A DNA stretch of 64,000 nt from Rhea pennata. Lineage: Eukaryota > Chordata > Aves > Rheiformes > Rheidae. The stretch is taken from positions 118,443,801 to 118,507,800 of the forward strand of contig NC_084663.1 in assembly GCF_028389875.1 (NCBI RefSeq), written 5' to 3'. The translations under genes were made by a program, and so were the position numbers. The notes beneath the pieces are model-generated. The model was not told the origin of the DNA. It did no database searches and saw only the letters and a list, made by a program, of their open reading frames with translations. Positions within the stretch are counted from its first letter, which is position 1. Every line of letters starts with the position of its first letter. Below are positions 50,401 to 61,936 of this stretch, piece after piece.

Positions 50401-51262
50401 AGAAGAAAAGTGGGTCCTTGGGAGCTGGTGGAGAGAAAAGCGTGCCGATCTGCAACGAAAACGAGATATTACGGCAAGCCAGGAGGGTGGCTTCTGGCCC
50501 TGGTGAAGTCAGTCAGTAACTGGGCAGGCTTTTACGTTTGTGTTCTTAGCGGCTGCTTAAGATTTCTTCCTTGCTAGACGTCTGCTCGTGGTTAATTACA
50601 AGTTAATTTGGAGGAGAAATAGGAATTGAATCAAAAGCGAACAAAGCAATGTTTTACACTTGTTTTTATGGGGGCAATACAGCTTTAAGTGGACTGTCTA
50701 CAAAAAAAAAAAAAATCTCAAGCATGTATTGTATCTAAAGCATGTGTTAAACAGAAAGAACAGTGTAGCCAATGCAGACCACATCTTCTGTCTATTTCTG
50801 TCTAAAAATGCTAAAACTAATTATGCTACACTCCTGGCACTTAAAGGTCAAGCCACTCGGTGTGGGGGGGAGGTGTTTTGTTTTTGGTTTTAAAACTTTG
50901 ATTGCATCAGCACTTGAGCTGAACTTGCTGAATATCCTGGAAAGAAGGAAATGACCTTTCTGTAAGGTGTACCTACAGAAGAGCTGTTCCCATCAAAATT
51001 TAACTGAGCATTTCAGGTGCTTAGTTGGTGACTTTTACCCAGTCAGTGGTTGGGCTTTCTTCAAAACATGAACACAAAACATGTATTTCTTTGTTAATAA
51101 TCTAAACTATTTTAATAAATTAGAGTTAGTGTCTATTCTAATATGACTTTATGTAATTCAAAATGGAATTCTAAATAGAACTTTTCAGAAAAAAATACAA
51201 TCCATTTCAAACATCCATCTTTGTTTGTTCCAAGGTGAAATTTTCTTCTTTTCTGTTTGCAG
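50222..51262 (+). other. CBR1: Inferred CBR1 5' UTR intron
   Basis: The acceptor is excellent: TTTTCTTCTTTTCTGTTTGCAG ends at 51,262, 34 bases before the ATG. A donor CTGCAG|GTGGGT at 50,221 or GTAAGG at 50,298 in the CpG island would complete it. No transcript is available, so an unspliced start near 51,263 remains possible. Confidence 0.6.
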
Positions 51263-51296
51263 TTAGTGTAATCTTGGCATACGTTCAGAGAAAACA

Positions 51297-51582
51297 ATGT
51301 CCAGCGTCCCAGTGGCTGTGGTGACAGGGGCCAACAAAGGGATTGGCTTTGCAATTGTGCGGGCTCTATGCAAGCAGTTCCCAGGGGATGTGTACTTGAC
51401 AGCCCGAGACCCTGGACGTGGCCAGGAAGCAGTGGCTAAGCTGCAGAAGGAAGGGCTGCATCCTCTCTTCCACCAGTTGGATATTGATGATCTGCAGAGC
51501 ATCAGAACTTTCCGAGACTTCCTAAAGGAGAAATATGGAGGGTTGACTGTGCTGGTTAACAATGCAGGGATTGCTTTCAAAG
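51297..51582 (+). CDS. CBR1: CBR1 first coding exon (residues 1-95)
   Basis: Starts [20 protein letters not shown] and ends NNAGIAFK plus one base. Donor AAAG|GTAGGA. The open frame that runs on to 51,632 is donor read-through and not coding. Confidence 0.96.
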
Positions 51583-54500
51583 GTAGGAAGCTGATTGTCT
51601 GGGAAGGTCATGTGTGCTGTAAAGTTACATGAAGAAAGATAATAAACACATTAAGGATTTTATGAAGCTTTTTGTACAGGGCTTTTGTGCCAGTGGCATG
51701 CTGCTTTTTAGCTGGGCAAGTTGCCTGTCTTTTCAAGCATAACAAGAAGGCAAGGTAAAAGGGCTCTTCCTTTTCTACATGCACAGTTGGCCCATCAGAA
51801 TGTCTAATGATTCCCTAGAAGATAGTATTTACTTCATGTACTAAGCATGAAGGTAATTTAGGTGCACAGTCGGCTTGCTGCATATGAGCAGGGTTGGGTT
51901 TATTGCCTCTGTGCCGCTGAGTTTCACTAGGCCCAAGGGAACTCACCATTGCATAAATATCAGCTATGCTCTTCTGGGATCTGTATTTTCTCTCTTCTAC
52001 CTTGTGCTTTTTCTCTTCTGCAAGCCTCCTTGTACTATGTTAGCAGTGGACATTGTCCTTGACTTCAGCAAGGCTTTTGACACTGTCTCCCGTAACATCC
52101 TCCTAGAGAAGCTCTGGAAGTATGAGTTAGATGAGTGGACAGTGAGGTGGATTGAGAACTGGCTGAAAAGCAGAGCTCAGAGTTGTCATCAGTGGCGTGG
52201 AGTCTAGTTGGAGGCCTGTGGCTAGTGGCATCCCCCAGGGCTCAGTACTGGGTTCCATCCTGTTCAGCTTTTTCATCAGTGACCTGGATGAGGGGGCAGA
52301 GTGCCTCCTCAGCAAATTTGCTGATGATACCAAGCTGGGAGGAGTGGCTGACACACCAGAGGGCTGTGCTGCCATTCAGAGAGACCTGGACAGGCTGGAG
52401 AGTTGGATGGAGAGGAACCTCCTGAGGTTCAACAAGAGCAAGTGCAGGGTCCTGCACCTAGGGAGAAATAACCCTAGGCACCAGTACAAGCTGGGGGCTG
52501 ACCTTGTGGAGAGCAGCTCTGCAGAGAAGGACCTGGGAATGCTGGTGGATGACAGGTTGACCATGAGCCAGCAATGTGCCCTTGTGGCCAAGAAGGCCAA
52601 TGGTCTCCTGGGGTGCATTAGGAAGACTGTTGCCAGCAGGTCAAGGGAGGTGATCCTGCCCCTCTGCTCAGCCCTGGTGAGGCCTCATCTCAAGTACTGT
52701 GTCCAGTTCTGGGCTCCCCAGCACAAGAGAGACATGGAGCTACTGGGGAGAGTCCAGCGTAGGGCTGCAAAGATGATCAGGGGTCTGGAGCACCTGCCCT
52801 ATGGGAAATGTCTGCAAGAGCTGGGCCTGTTTGGCCTGGGGGAGAGAAGACTGAGGGGGGGATCTTATCAATGTGTCTAAGTACCCGAAGGGAGGGTGCC
52901 AGGGGGACAGGGCCAAACTCTCTTCAGTTGTCCCATGCGACAGGACAAGAGGCAATGGGCAGAAATTGAACCACAGGAAGTTCCACCTGAAAGTGAGGGG
53001 GAATTTCTTCCCTGTGAGAGTGACAGAGCACTCGCACAGGTTGCCCGGAGAGGTTGTGGAGTCTCCTTCTCTGAAGATACTCAAGGCCCGCCTGGATGCA
53101 GCCTTGTCTAACATGCTCTAGGTGACCCTGCTGAGCAGAGGAGGTGGACTAGATGATCTCCAGAGGTCCCTTCGAACCTTATTGATTCTATGTTCTGTGC
53201 ATTGTCTGCTCAAGGACTGCAGCATTTAAAAAAGAACCTTCAGCCCTGTGTGCTCTTAACATCTTAACCTATCTTGACTTCCTTAGGCTTTTCAGTTACC
53301 TACAGAGCAGTTAACCTAAATCTTGCTGAGCCACAGTTCTGAGTAAGAACTAACTCCTTCATTCTCCAGCAGACAGGTTGAGAAAGTGAAGGAGGCACAA
53401 CAGTTGTGAAGAGTGTAGAAGTGTAGAAGAGTGCATTTGCCTCATATGTGTTTTTAAAAGTAAATGGAGAATCATGTTAGCTCCAGATGGAGCAGATCTT
53501 GAGCATGATCAATTACTAGTTCATTTCCCTGTCAGCACAAACTTGTTCTTCCTGTATCTTGGGGGGAGGAAGAGGGAGGCTGTTTTTTTAATTTCTTTGC
53601 CTGATCTCCAGGTGGGACATGTTCCAGCACAGCATAAGTGCTGACTGTCATCTGCTCATGATATGAATTAAGGAGGCCTATCAGGTAGTATGGGTCAAGC
53701 CTCACACAGTGCTGAAAATGGAGCTTCTAATGTATTAGAAATGCAGCAACTCTGAGTTCTAGTTACTCTGTGTATTTTACATGGTACTTTGTGGCAAGAC
53801 TGCTTATGTTCAAGATAGGCTTTATAGGGCTGAACTCTTAACATAGTTGGGCTCTAGGGTGAGTTTTTGATAGTATGTGTTATCACTGTCAGACACTAAA
53901 TTTGTCATTAAATTATCAGTTCAGTTTATTTGTGCTGCTGTACAGATAGTCCAGCAAAGTCCTTGGTCCAGGAAAAAAAAAAAGTTCCTCTATGAAATGG
54001 ATACTCAGGGGTTGCCTTCTGAACAAAGTTCTGTCAGAACTGTCATAATGTTTATTAAGCCTAGAGAGAGCATAGCAGTCAGATGTTAGAGGCAATATAT
54101 CTAGTCAGACAAATGAGTGAGGTTTTGAGATCTAGTGGAGCTTTGTTGCTGAGTGAGTATGAAAGCAGGAGTTTAGGATTGTGTGGATTTTTGGTTTCTT
54201 TTCTCCTCCCGCTATCATAACTCTTACAAAGGCCAGACCATGATATACTTATTGCATCAGGTTTAAATGTAAGCTAGTGTTCTGCAACCTTTGATGGAAT
54301 GCCTGTTGCTCAAGAGAGTAGACAAGTCAGTAAATAAAGCTGTGTTTTGCAGTAAAAACATAACTAGATTAAATACTGAATGACCTCTTACTGCTTCTCT
54401 TTTGAGCTGACATGGTCTGGGCTATGTCCAGACAAGTGGAGACCTGCCTAATCTATGCAGGTGGCCTTTTCCACTGCACAGGCTGTGTCTGTAGCAGATA

Positions 54501-57500
54501 AAGAGGAATGCTGTCGCTTTGTAACTCTTACTTTACTCTTATAGTGGAGGAGGCTTAGCATATGGCGTTGTTGCTGAGCTAATTTGTCGGATGGTGGCGC
54601 ATCCTGTCCCCCTTTTGGTGGTGGCAAGCTGTCAATGGTGTCTTGTGAAAATGATTTCATAATGTACATTTGTGCACTGTACTGTACTTCATTTCATACA
54701 TTTACAGTGCAGTTTACACTGACCTCAGTCAGCTCCCTTTTCTTTCCTAGCTGCTAATACCCACCCTTTCCCTTGTGTCACAGCAGATCTGTCAGTTCAT
54801 GGGAATGATTTGTGAAACATCTTTACTGTTTTGTTTCTTTTTTTTTTCTTCAGATTGCACTATGTCTTGCCTCTCTACATTCTTTATTCTACTTTTACAT
54901 TGCCTGTTGCAATTCTGCGCTGCCCTGGCCCCCAAGTCTCAGCTGGCAATCCAGTAAACAGGACAACATACTAGTCAGGAGGAGGAAGCAGTTGTGTGCC
55001 CTGGTTTTATGTTAATACCAGGGTAGTCCAATTTTCTGCAACTTCAGAAGCAGCATCGTAGGTTTAGGCCTTCTTCCTGATTTCTCCCCTCCTAACCCCC
55101 ACCCCTGCTCCCCAAAACACAGAGGTGGGCATGTCAGTGTGGCAGCAAAGTGCTCTACTGTGCACCTAGGAGATTCCTTCCAAGATTACTTGGATGTGGT
55201 GGTAGCCACCTGGATTGTGAGCACTGGATGTGAGCAGGTAAAGGAAAGGCACTAGACAGGTTGAGGCAGCATATCATTCCTCATTTCTTCTACATAAAAG
55301 GCCCATGGGTCTGCAAATGACTCTGCAGAGTCACACTATCAGCTCTCCTGAGGCAAATTTAAAATCTTCAGCTAAGAAGAGGTGAAACATCATTGGCCTA
55401 TTACTAAAATAATTTTGCGTAGCTGGATCTTTTCATGAAAAAGAATGCTAGTGTTAGTGATGTTGCATTTTTTTTCTCTTCTGTGTATTTTAATTGCTTA
55501 AGTGTCTGTTCCCTAGTTATTAAAAAAATAGAAGAAACTAAGATAAACTTGTTTTTCAGTAGTTCTGTTACTTCTTTTCAAATAGTAGTATAACTGATTT
55601 TTTTTTTAATTCTTTTTCCTTCCCTTGCTGCCACCTCCTATCAAAAGTTGCTGACACTACCCCATTTGCAGTCCAAGCAGAGGTTACACTAAAGACGAAC
55701 TTTTTTGGAACCAGGAATGTTTGCACCGAACTGTTGCCTCTTGTGAAGCCTTATGGTGAGTTTAACTTAACAGGTAGAGAAATAGTTCTATGTGAATTTT
55801 GCTGCTGATTAAATGGCAAAATCCTGTCCTGTCTCAGAAGTACACTGCCCCATAGCAGGAAGAGTATACCTTGCTGCCATAAAAGAGAATAGAGATAGCT
55901 TGTGGGATTTCTTATTCCAACTATTCTCTCTTGTATATATTTAAATCTGCTTTCTGTCCAGTTGCATTCTTCTGTTATGGACTGGAGCGAAATTCTTATG
56001 GCACCCCTAAGATGAAATGGAGAGCCTACACATGTTCTTTTCATGACAGCTGCCTACATAAAAGGTTCTTGCTTAAGAAAGGATATTTTGAGGATACAGC
56101 TAACATAAAGAAGTATCTAAAAATGGAATGTGTCAATTGACTTTGTGACATGTTTGTCCTTGCAACTTCTGAAGAAGCCTTCTCCACAGGCTTGTTGGTC
56201 TGTCTCTAGTGTCACAGCCTTTGCTTTGTAGCCAGTATTTGCAAATATCAAAGGATGTAGTTATAAACAGCACCTGAAGATTAACATCACTTTAAGCTAC
56301 CACGCTTAGGTGATGTTAGAAGGCACTAGAGTAAAACACTTACTAAAAAAATGGTAAATACAGTGGAGGAGACCAAGCTCAAAAAAGATAGACATCAATA
56401 ATAAGAAGGTGTTAGCAAAATGCAGTAAACTTGTACTCATCAGGCTACTGTCCTGCATAAAATGCTGCTGTTTTCCTAACAGTGGAGCACTAAAAATGCT
56501 CTGGATTACTGCTGGTGTATCACAGGTAATCTGAAAGAGGGATACTTGGTTCAAACACTCGCATTAAATCTAAGGGTTGGGGTTTTCTTTGTTTGTTGTT
56601 AATGGAAGTATTTTCAAAATTTGTGATCGATAGATCTTTGCATGAGTGTAAAAAAAATGCTGCTATAAATATAGTCTATGTTAGTGATTAAATACATCTA
56701 GGTTTTTAAGAAAAAGAAAAGGAGTACAGTACATGGGATAGAAGCTGGGGACTCTTAACCTCTAAGGAGGGGGGAAAGGACAGAAAAAATTACTTCTCGA
56801 AGAGGGGAAGTGTGTGAAGTGCCAAAATTGTAAACAGGTTTCCTTGTGCTAAGGGTTAAGGACAGGCAGTATTAATTTCTGTGGGCTTTCAGATCTAAAT
56901 ATTTCTGTTAATTCCTAAGCTCACAGCCCAAATTGTTGTGCACTGTCAAAAAAGCACAGGATAGCAGTGTAACAAACAATTGTGGGGGAGATTAGTGAAT
57001 TATTGATCCAACTGACTCATCTCCCTGTACTAAAATGGTGGGAGATGGATAGCATACTGCAGCTTTGCATGCTGAGACATGTAAATATTCAGGTACTTTG
57101 CGTACAAGCTAATGGTCTCTGTGCATTAGGACCCAGATTGCTTTTGCTGAATTCAGTATTCTTCTGGCTTTTGGGATATGTTCTGGTGGCACCTTGCTCA
57201 AACTATTGCAGAAGTGAGAAGACTTTCCACCAGAACATCAAGATTGTATTTAAAATTTAGCAACTATTACTGAGGAAACCATTTAGTACTATGAATATGC
57301 CTGTAGATTTTAACAGGCTATTTCATGGAAGCATACCTTCTCTTTGACAGAGAGCTTTTGCAGGGTTGTACCTTGAATTACCTTTTCTAATGGAATTCAG
57401 TAGAAACATTTAACATTCAATGAACTGTTATCCTCCAGAGGCTCTGCAAGACAGTCCACGTGAAATGTTTTACAGGTATTCGCCTAAGTAGTGAATACAT

Positions 57501-58021
57501 GATTGCAGAACAAGTTCATTTCAATTTTGGGGCTTGTTCAGTGTGTGTAAAAGTAATTAATTAGTCTCTATTCTCTTTTACCAGGCAGAGTGGTGAACGT
57601 CTCTAGTATGGTGAGTAGCTCAGCTCTGGCAAGTTGCAGCAAAGAACTTCAGCAAAAGTTTCGCAGTGACGTGATCACTGAGGAAGAATTGGTGAAACTC
57701 ATGACAAAATTTGTAGAAGATACCAAGAAGAATGTACATGGGAAGGAGGGTTGGCCCAATACTGCCTATGGGGTATCCAAAATTGGTGTCACAGTCTTGT
57801 CCAGGATTCAAGCCCGGATGTTGAATGAGAAAAGAAAAGGTGACCACATCCTTCTCAATGCCTGCTGTCCCGGGTGGGTGAGAACAGACATGGCAGGTCC
57901 TCAAGCCCCTAAATCACCAGATGAAGGGGCTGAGACCCCAGTTTACTTAGCCCTTTTGCCTGCTGATGCTGATGGGCCTCATGGCCAGTTTCTTAGTGAC
58001 AAAACTGTTCGAACCTGGTGA
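51297..58021 (+). CDS. CBR1: CBR1, NADPH-dependent carbonyl reductase (3 coding exons)
   Basis: Join 51297-51582, 55648-55755, 57585-58021: 831 bases, 276 residues plus stop, against 277 in human. It is a short-chain dehydrogenase/reductase with a Rossmann fold. Visible motifs are TGANKGIG (10-17, NADPH binding), NNAG (88-91), NVSS with Ser139, and Tyr193-x3-Lys197 (YGVSK), giving the Ser-Tyr-Lys catalytic set. CCPGW (225-229) matches the reactive cysteine and tryptophan of the human substrate pocket. The family is a cytosolic monomer reducing quinones, aldehydes, ketones and prostaglandin E2 with NADPH. ATG has A at -3. There is no signal peptide or membrane segment. Divergent to SETD4. A CR1 LINE sits in the intron after the first coding exon. 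Could be named CBR1-like where paralogs exist; class assignment is firm. Confidence 0.97.
51583..55647 (+). other. CBR1 intron with CR1 insertion
   Basis: 4.1 kb intron. About 1.15 kb is the CR1 element listed separately. The rest, including a CT-rich stretch at 54,830-54,905, shows no exon or repeat I could name. Confidence 0.8.
52040..53195 (+). mobile_element. CR1 LINE, 5'-truncated, sense to CBR1
   Basis: Non-LTR retrotransposon fragment carrying the C-terminal half of the CR1 reverse transcriptase and the 3' UTR. Motifs: [20 protein letters not shown] (RT palm), [20 protein letters not shown] (the catalytic FADD form of the YxDD box) and [18 protein letters not shown]. The frame breaks at about 52,200 (TAG at 52,205-52,207) but then stays open to 52,880. 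The last part (about 52,873-53,121) is in another frame: [29 protein letters not shown]. The 3' end reads TTGATTCTATGTTCTGTG, the decayed terminal octamer repeat of CR1. There is no poly(A), as expected for CR1. The 5' edge is approximate. Good preservation suggests a fairly young copy; it cannot encode a full protein. Confidence 0.95.
55648..55755 (+). CDS. CBR1: CBR1 second coding exon (residues 96-131)
   Basis: 108 bases in phase 1. Acceptor CTATCAAAAG after a T-rich tract, donor TATG|GTGAGT. Encodes [20 protein letters not shown] then [16 protein letters not shown]. The Asn113 equivalent of the SDR active site is present in KTNFFG. Confidence 0.95.
55756..57584 (+). other. CBR1 last intron, nothing else seen
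   Basis: 1.8 kb, AT-rich, with short frames only. No transposon or exon recognised. Confidence 0.75.
57585..58021 (+). CDS. CBR1: CBR1 last coding exon (residues 132-276, stop)
   Basis: Acceptor CTCTTTTACCAG. Starts by completing Gly132, then [10 protein letters not shown]. Contains [35 protein letters not shown] and ends SDKTVRTW-stop at 58,019-58,021. Confidence 0.96.
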
Positions 58022-58860
58022 GCCACATGGAAGTGGTAACATAGCTGTGGCTCAGACTGTGTCCTGGGAGGGCACACTTACCCGGAGCAGTCTTGTCCTG
58101 TCCCCACAGCACCAGGGTCTGTTATCATTACAATGATAATTACAGTTACGGTACTTCTCCTGTACCTCCCAGCTTACAGCAGTGTCCGTTGGCCTCCACA
58201 TACCATTGACCGTGTCGCCAGAAATCTGATTTTTGGGTGTACCTGCGCAGATGATGTGAATTAATATGATATTGCCCTAATGTAGAGTTACTTGGCCTTG
58301 TTTTACCTGAATTTACTCTTAATTAAATAATTGCCTTTCTGTCACTCTCTTTGAAACAGCCCAACTCTGACATGGAGTTGGGATTAGGAAGCAAATGCCT
58401 TACCTTTTTTCAGTGCAAAAGGGTTTTCTGTGAACCACACTTGCTTTGGGGAGTTGTAGGGATTTTGTCTTTTTGTATTTAAATGTAGATTTCTTGTTTT
58501 GCTATAGTCTGACCAGTTTGAGGGAAGGTTAATAAGACTGGAACAAGGTTGCTGTTACATAGAGATTCCTTATTATTGTTACAAAACAGAATTAGGTGAA
58601 AATAAAAATAATGATTTAACATTAACAAAAAAAATAATCTGTTGACTTTATTAATATCTGTATTAACATGCATATCAAAAAATGATTACTTACTGGTTTA
58701 TATTTGAACAATTGGTTTATCCTGATTCTGAAAATCTATAATATATGTTTGAACATACATCTACATTTTCTACACCTAGATTTGATGCTGGAATATATGA
58801 TGTTCTGAACATATAAAGAGAAAATAAACGAAAAACTAATTTACTGAACTATTTTCTAAG
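58022..58860 (+). other. CBR1: CBR1 3' UTR and downstream
   Basis: Three candidate poly(A) hexamers follow the stop: ATTAAA (58,322-58,327), AATAAA (58,601-58,606) and AATAAA (58,823-58,828). A perfect inverted repeat TTATCATT-AC-AATGATAA lies at 58,122-58,139. The true end cannot be chosen from sequence alone. Confidence 0.55.
58601..58606 (+). terminator. Candidate CBR1 poly(A) signal
   Basis: First canonical AATAAA after the stop codon, about 580 bases downstream. ATTAAA at 58,322 and AATAAA at 58,823 are alternatives. Confidence 0.4.
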
Positions 58861-61611
58861 ACTTGTAGTTCATTTATTACAAAAGTCAGAAGTTACTGTA
58901 TTTAAAAACCTGGATTAAGTGCTATCCTTGTATTAGAAAAAGTGAATTGTGGATGTTACAGTAGTGTTACAAGGTAGGACTGAAATACATAATTATTATG
59001 GTAACCAAAACAAGTCATCCAAGCAATATCACAAGCAGGGCAAGCAATGATATGGAGAGCACCAATTTTGTTTTAAGTTTTGACTATTGCATTTCAAACT
59101 CTTAACCTTGAAAGGCTACCAGAGAATTTCAAGTCCTGACCTGGGTAGGAGAGCAGGTATATGCCTGTACCTCTGTGGAACACTAGTGAAATTAAAGCAT
59201 TTTTCCATATATCTCTGTCATATCTCAACCTTGCAAAGTGTTAAACATTGTGTGAACAGGCAGAAAACAGCACCTTATTTGTACAGACTCACAAGTCAGG
59301 GCTCAGCTGCACATCCCACATCTGCATGGGATTTCTGATTGTGCTGGAGGACAAGTTAAATTGGTTGTTGTCTTGCACCATTTTACAAGCTTGCTGACCC
59401 AGCCAGCCAGTGCCAAGCTGTGGTAGAGCAGCGTTGAAAACTGGCCTGCAGGGTCACCAAACCCAGGACTGCAGATCACAAGCCCAGCAAGTGCAAGGAA
59501 GGTGGTTTAAAAATTCTGAGAGTGCATTATTGTTCCCTCCTGTCACTGGAACCAGCTGTGCCTCACTCTCAGCTTTTCATCTGCAAATATTGGGGTTGAA
59601 GAGAAAACCTTATCCTTTTTTGTCTCCCTTTATATGAAAACTGGTATATGCAAGTGTAAGGCAAGGGGGATCATTAACTAGCCCAGGGCTTCAGCAGCAC
59701 CCGCACTGCAGAGCGCTGCTGCTGGGAGCTGAAGCCAGACAGGCTTCAGCTGCTGCCAGGCTATAACCATGCAGCTCTTGCTCCACCACAACCTGTCGGA
59801 CAGCAGGAAAGCCGTGGTGGGCACTCCGCCGTAGTGTCCGGTCTTCCTTGTTGGGGCAATGTGCCCACAGGGCTGCCCTGTGCAAGGTGAGGCTGCTACC
59901 CTCTTCCTCATGCTAGGAGGTGGTGAAGGAGCAGGAAACAATTGCATATCAATCTGTCATTTCGGTAAAAGGCATGTTAATTCTTAACCAAGAGTCAACA
60001 GATGATGCCAGAGTGGTTTGATCAAATGGGTTTTTTTTTTTCCATTGGTTTCCCCTAGTACAGTTTGTGTTCAGGGAAATCTTAGATCAAAAGGCATTGT
60101 ACATAATAATACATGGTTTTTTTAGTAATGTTATTAGCACAGAACAAAGGTGTGATTATTAGTTGGTTTTTTAAGGATACAGTAGCTATTGTTTTTATTA
60201 AGATGGAAGAATTGCCATGTGAGTCCTGCCCTGCACCTAGTCAGAGAGGAGGATGAGCTGTTATGTCTATTTTCTATGAAGAAAAAAAATCTCTTATCAA
60301 AGCCTGAAGCTTAAGGGCAACAGATCAATCAAAAAATCACTGTATGAAGCTTTTAATGCATTTTATGTACTGCAAGCAGACTGCCTATCATAGCTCCAAA
60401 AGCAAACCGGTTAATATAGAAACCTGACTTCTGATATGCAACAGAAAGGAGTATGGTTTAATATCTTGGCAAAATAAAACTTGGCTGTTCTGATTTAGTA
60501 GTAGTTTGTATACAATTTTAAAATATGTAACCTAACAGTGGAAAATCAAACCTAGTTCTTTGTATTTGAAGCACTTTGAGTCCTTAAGTTCAAAAACTGT
60601 GTGCTTTCCTAGTCGGGATATACAAACTTTCTAACTGAACCCCAATCCAGACTTTCATAGGGGCACAGATCAGACTGTAAGAGTCCTAGGTAAATTTAAT
60701 GTATCTAGATAGTATCTATCATCAAATACAAATTAGTTTCAAGATATTCCCTGTGTTCTCTAAAGCTCTTTCTTAGGTCTAACCCAAGAACTGTTTTTTG
60801 CATTCAAGCCGAGTGAATTGCATGTTTGAAAGTTTTACAGAAGATATTTTTCAAACTCTTGTATTCAGCCTTTTGATAGTACTTGTTCTCTGTTAAATCT
60901 ACTTAAGCTGTTTAGGGAAAGGAAGAAAAGTGGAATAGATAAGCAGTCACCATCAAATTCAGAGGTGTTGTTTCTCATGGTGCAGTTGACAATACTAGAG
61001 ACAGTTTTTTTCAGATATAGACAGAAAGAGGAATGGGGGACAGATCTTTACACAACCTTTGCAGTTGAATGATGCAGTGCTAGAGGAGGGAGAAGCAGCT
61101 GTGTGGATATAACCTCAGCAGCAGGAGATGAGAATAGATGTGCCATAGAATTGAGAAGACACAGAAAATAGTGGCTGTTCACAGGACCAGTCAGGATTAA
61201 GAAGGAGCTTATGTGAGAGAAGCAGATCTCCCTGTGATGGTGGTAAGAGAGCTGTGTCCCGGGAATGACGCTGGGGCTGTGCAGGGCACGCTTCCAGGGG
61301 ATGGCTGTTTGCTGAGAGCAGAAGGTAGAGAACAGGCTGTACAGAGTGCGTGGCAGGCAGGCTGGATCTCTGGACAGGGCTTGCATTGTTCAATTCATTC
61401 ATTCAGCCATATGGTTTGTTTTGTTTTTAAGGCTGCCTCCTTGCTCCTCTCCCATGTCCCTTATGTCTGAAGTGTTTTGTTGCGTTCCAGTTTTGGCACA
61501 CTTGCAGAATGGGTATTGTATAAAGTTTAATAGTTAGGAAAGAGATGAAGTAGTAACAGCATGTTCTACTGTGTAAAACCTTTACACATGATTTACTGCT
61601 TTTCTTTATAG
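58861..61611. other. Intergenic, no gene seen
   Basis: Sequence between CBR1 and the CBR relic exon. A mildly GC-rich patch with some CG lies at 59,680-59,900 and another at 61,240-61,390, just before the relic exon. Neither holds a recognisable coding frame. Confidence 0.5.
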
Positions 61612-61936
61612 ACGGTGTCACTACCATTTTTACTTGGGAATTTATTAGTCAAAGAAAATGTCTGGCAGTGCAGTAACTGTGGTGACATGAGACAATAGAG
61701 CAATTGGATTCACAATTGTGAGAGCTCAGTGGAGGCCGTGTCTTCGGGATGCCGTAGCTTAGGCAGGATGTGGTCAGGCATCAGCAGCAAAACTTTGAGA
61801 ATGAAAGCTGTACCTGCTTCTGCATCATTTGGATATAAACAGTGTGCAAGGCTTCTGAGGCTTTCTGAAGGAGAAGTACAGAGGTCCGAGTGTGCTGTTC
61901 TGCAGAGCTTTGCTTTGCAGAGCCCATGACCGAAAG
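61612..61936 (+). pseudogene. Relic first coding exon of a CBR1/CBR3-type paralog
   Basis: After an acceptor-like TGCTTTTCTTTATAG (ending 61,611) and 46 bases of leader, an ATG at 61,658 opens MSGSAVTVVT followed at once by TGA, then DNRAIGFTIVRA in the same frame. This lines up with [23 protein letters not shown] of CBR1: by hand count 50 of the first 70 bases are identical. Downstream blocks also align in order: TTTGGATAT, then CTTTCTGAAGGAGAAGTACA against CTTCCTAAAGGAGAAATATG, then GTGTGCTG and TTTGCTTT. A possible donor CGAAAG|GTATGG ends the relic at 61,936. It is broken by the stop in the NADPH motif and by indels. No copy of CBR1 exon 2 follows directly, so it is not a processed copy. 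I did not find its other exons before 64,000. Confidence 0.85.

Noticed and set aside
51875-52207. 110-codon frame starting before the CR1 element
   Set aside because: Only the part after about 52,040 is CR1 reverse transcriptase; the upstream part is intronic read-through, not a gene.
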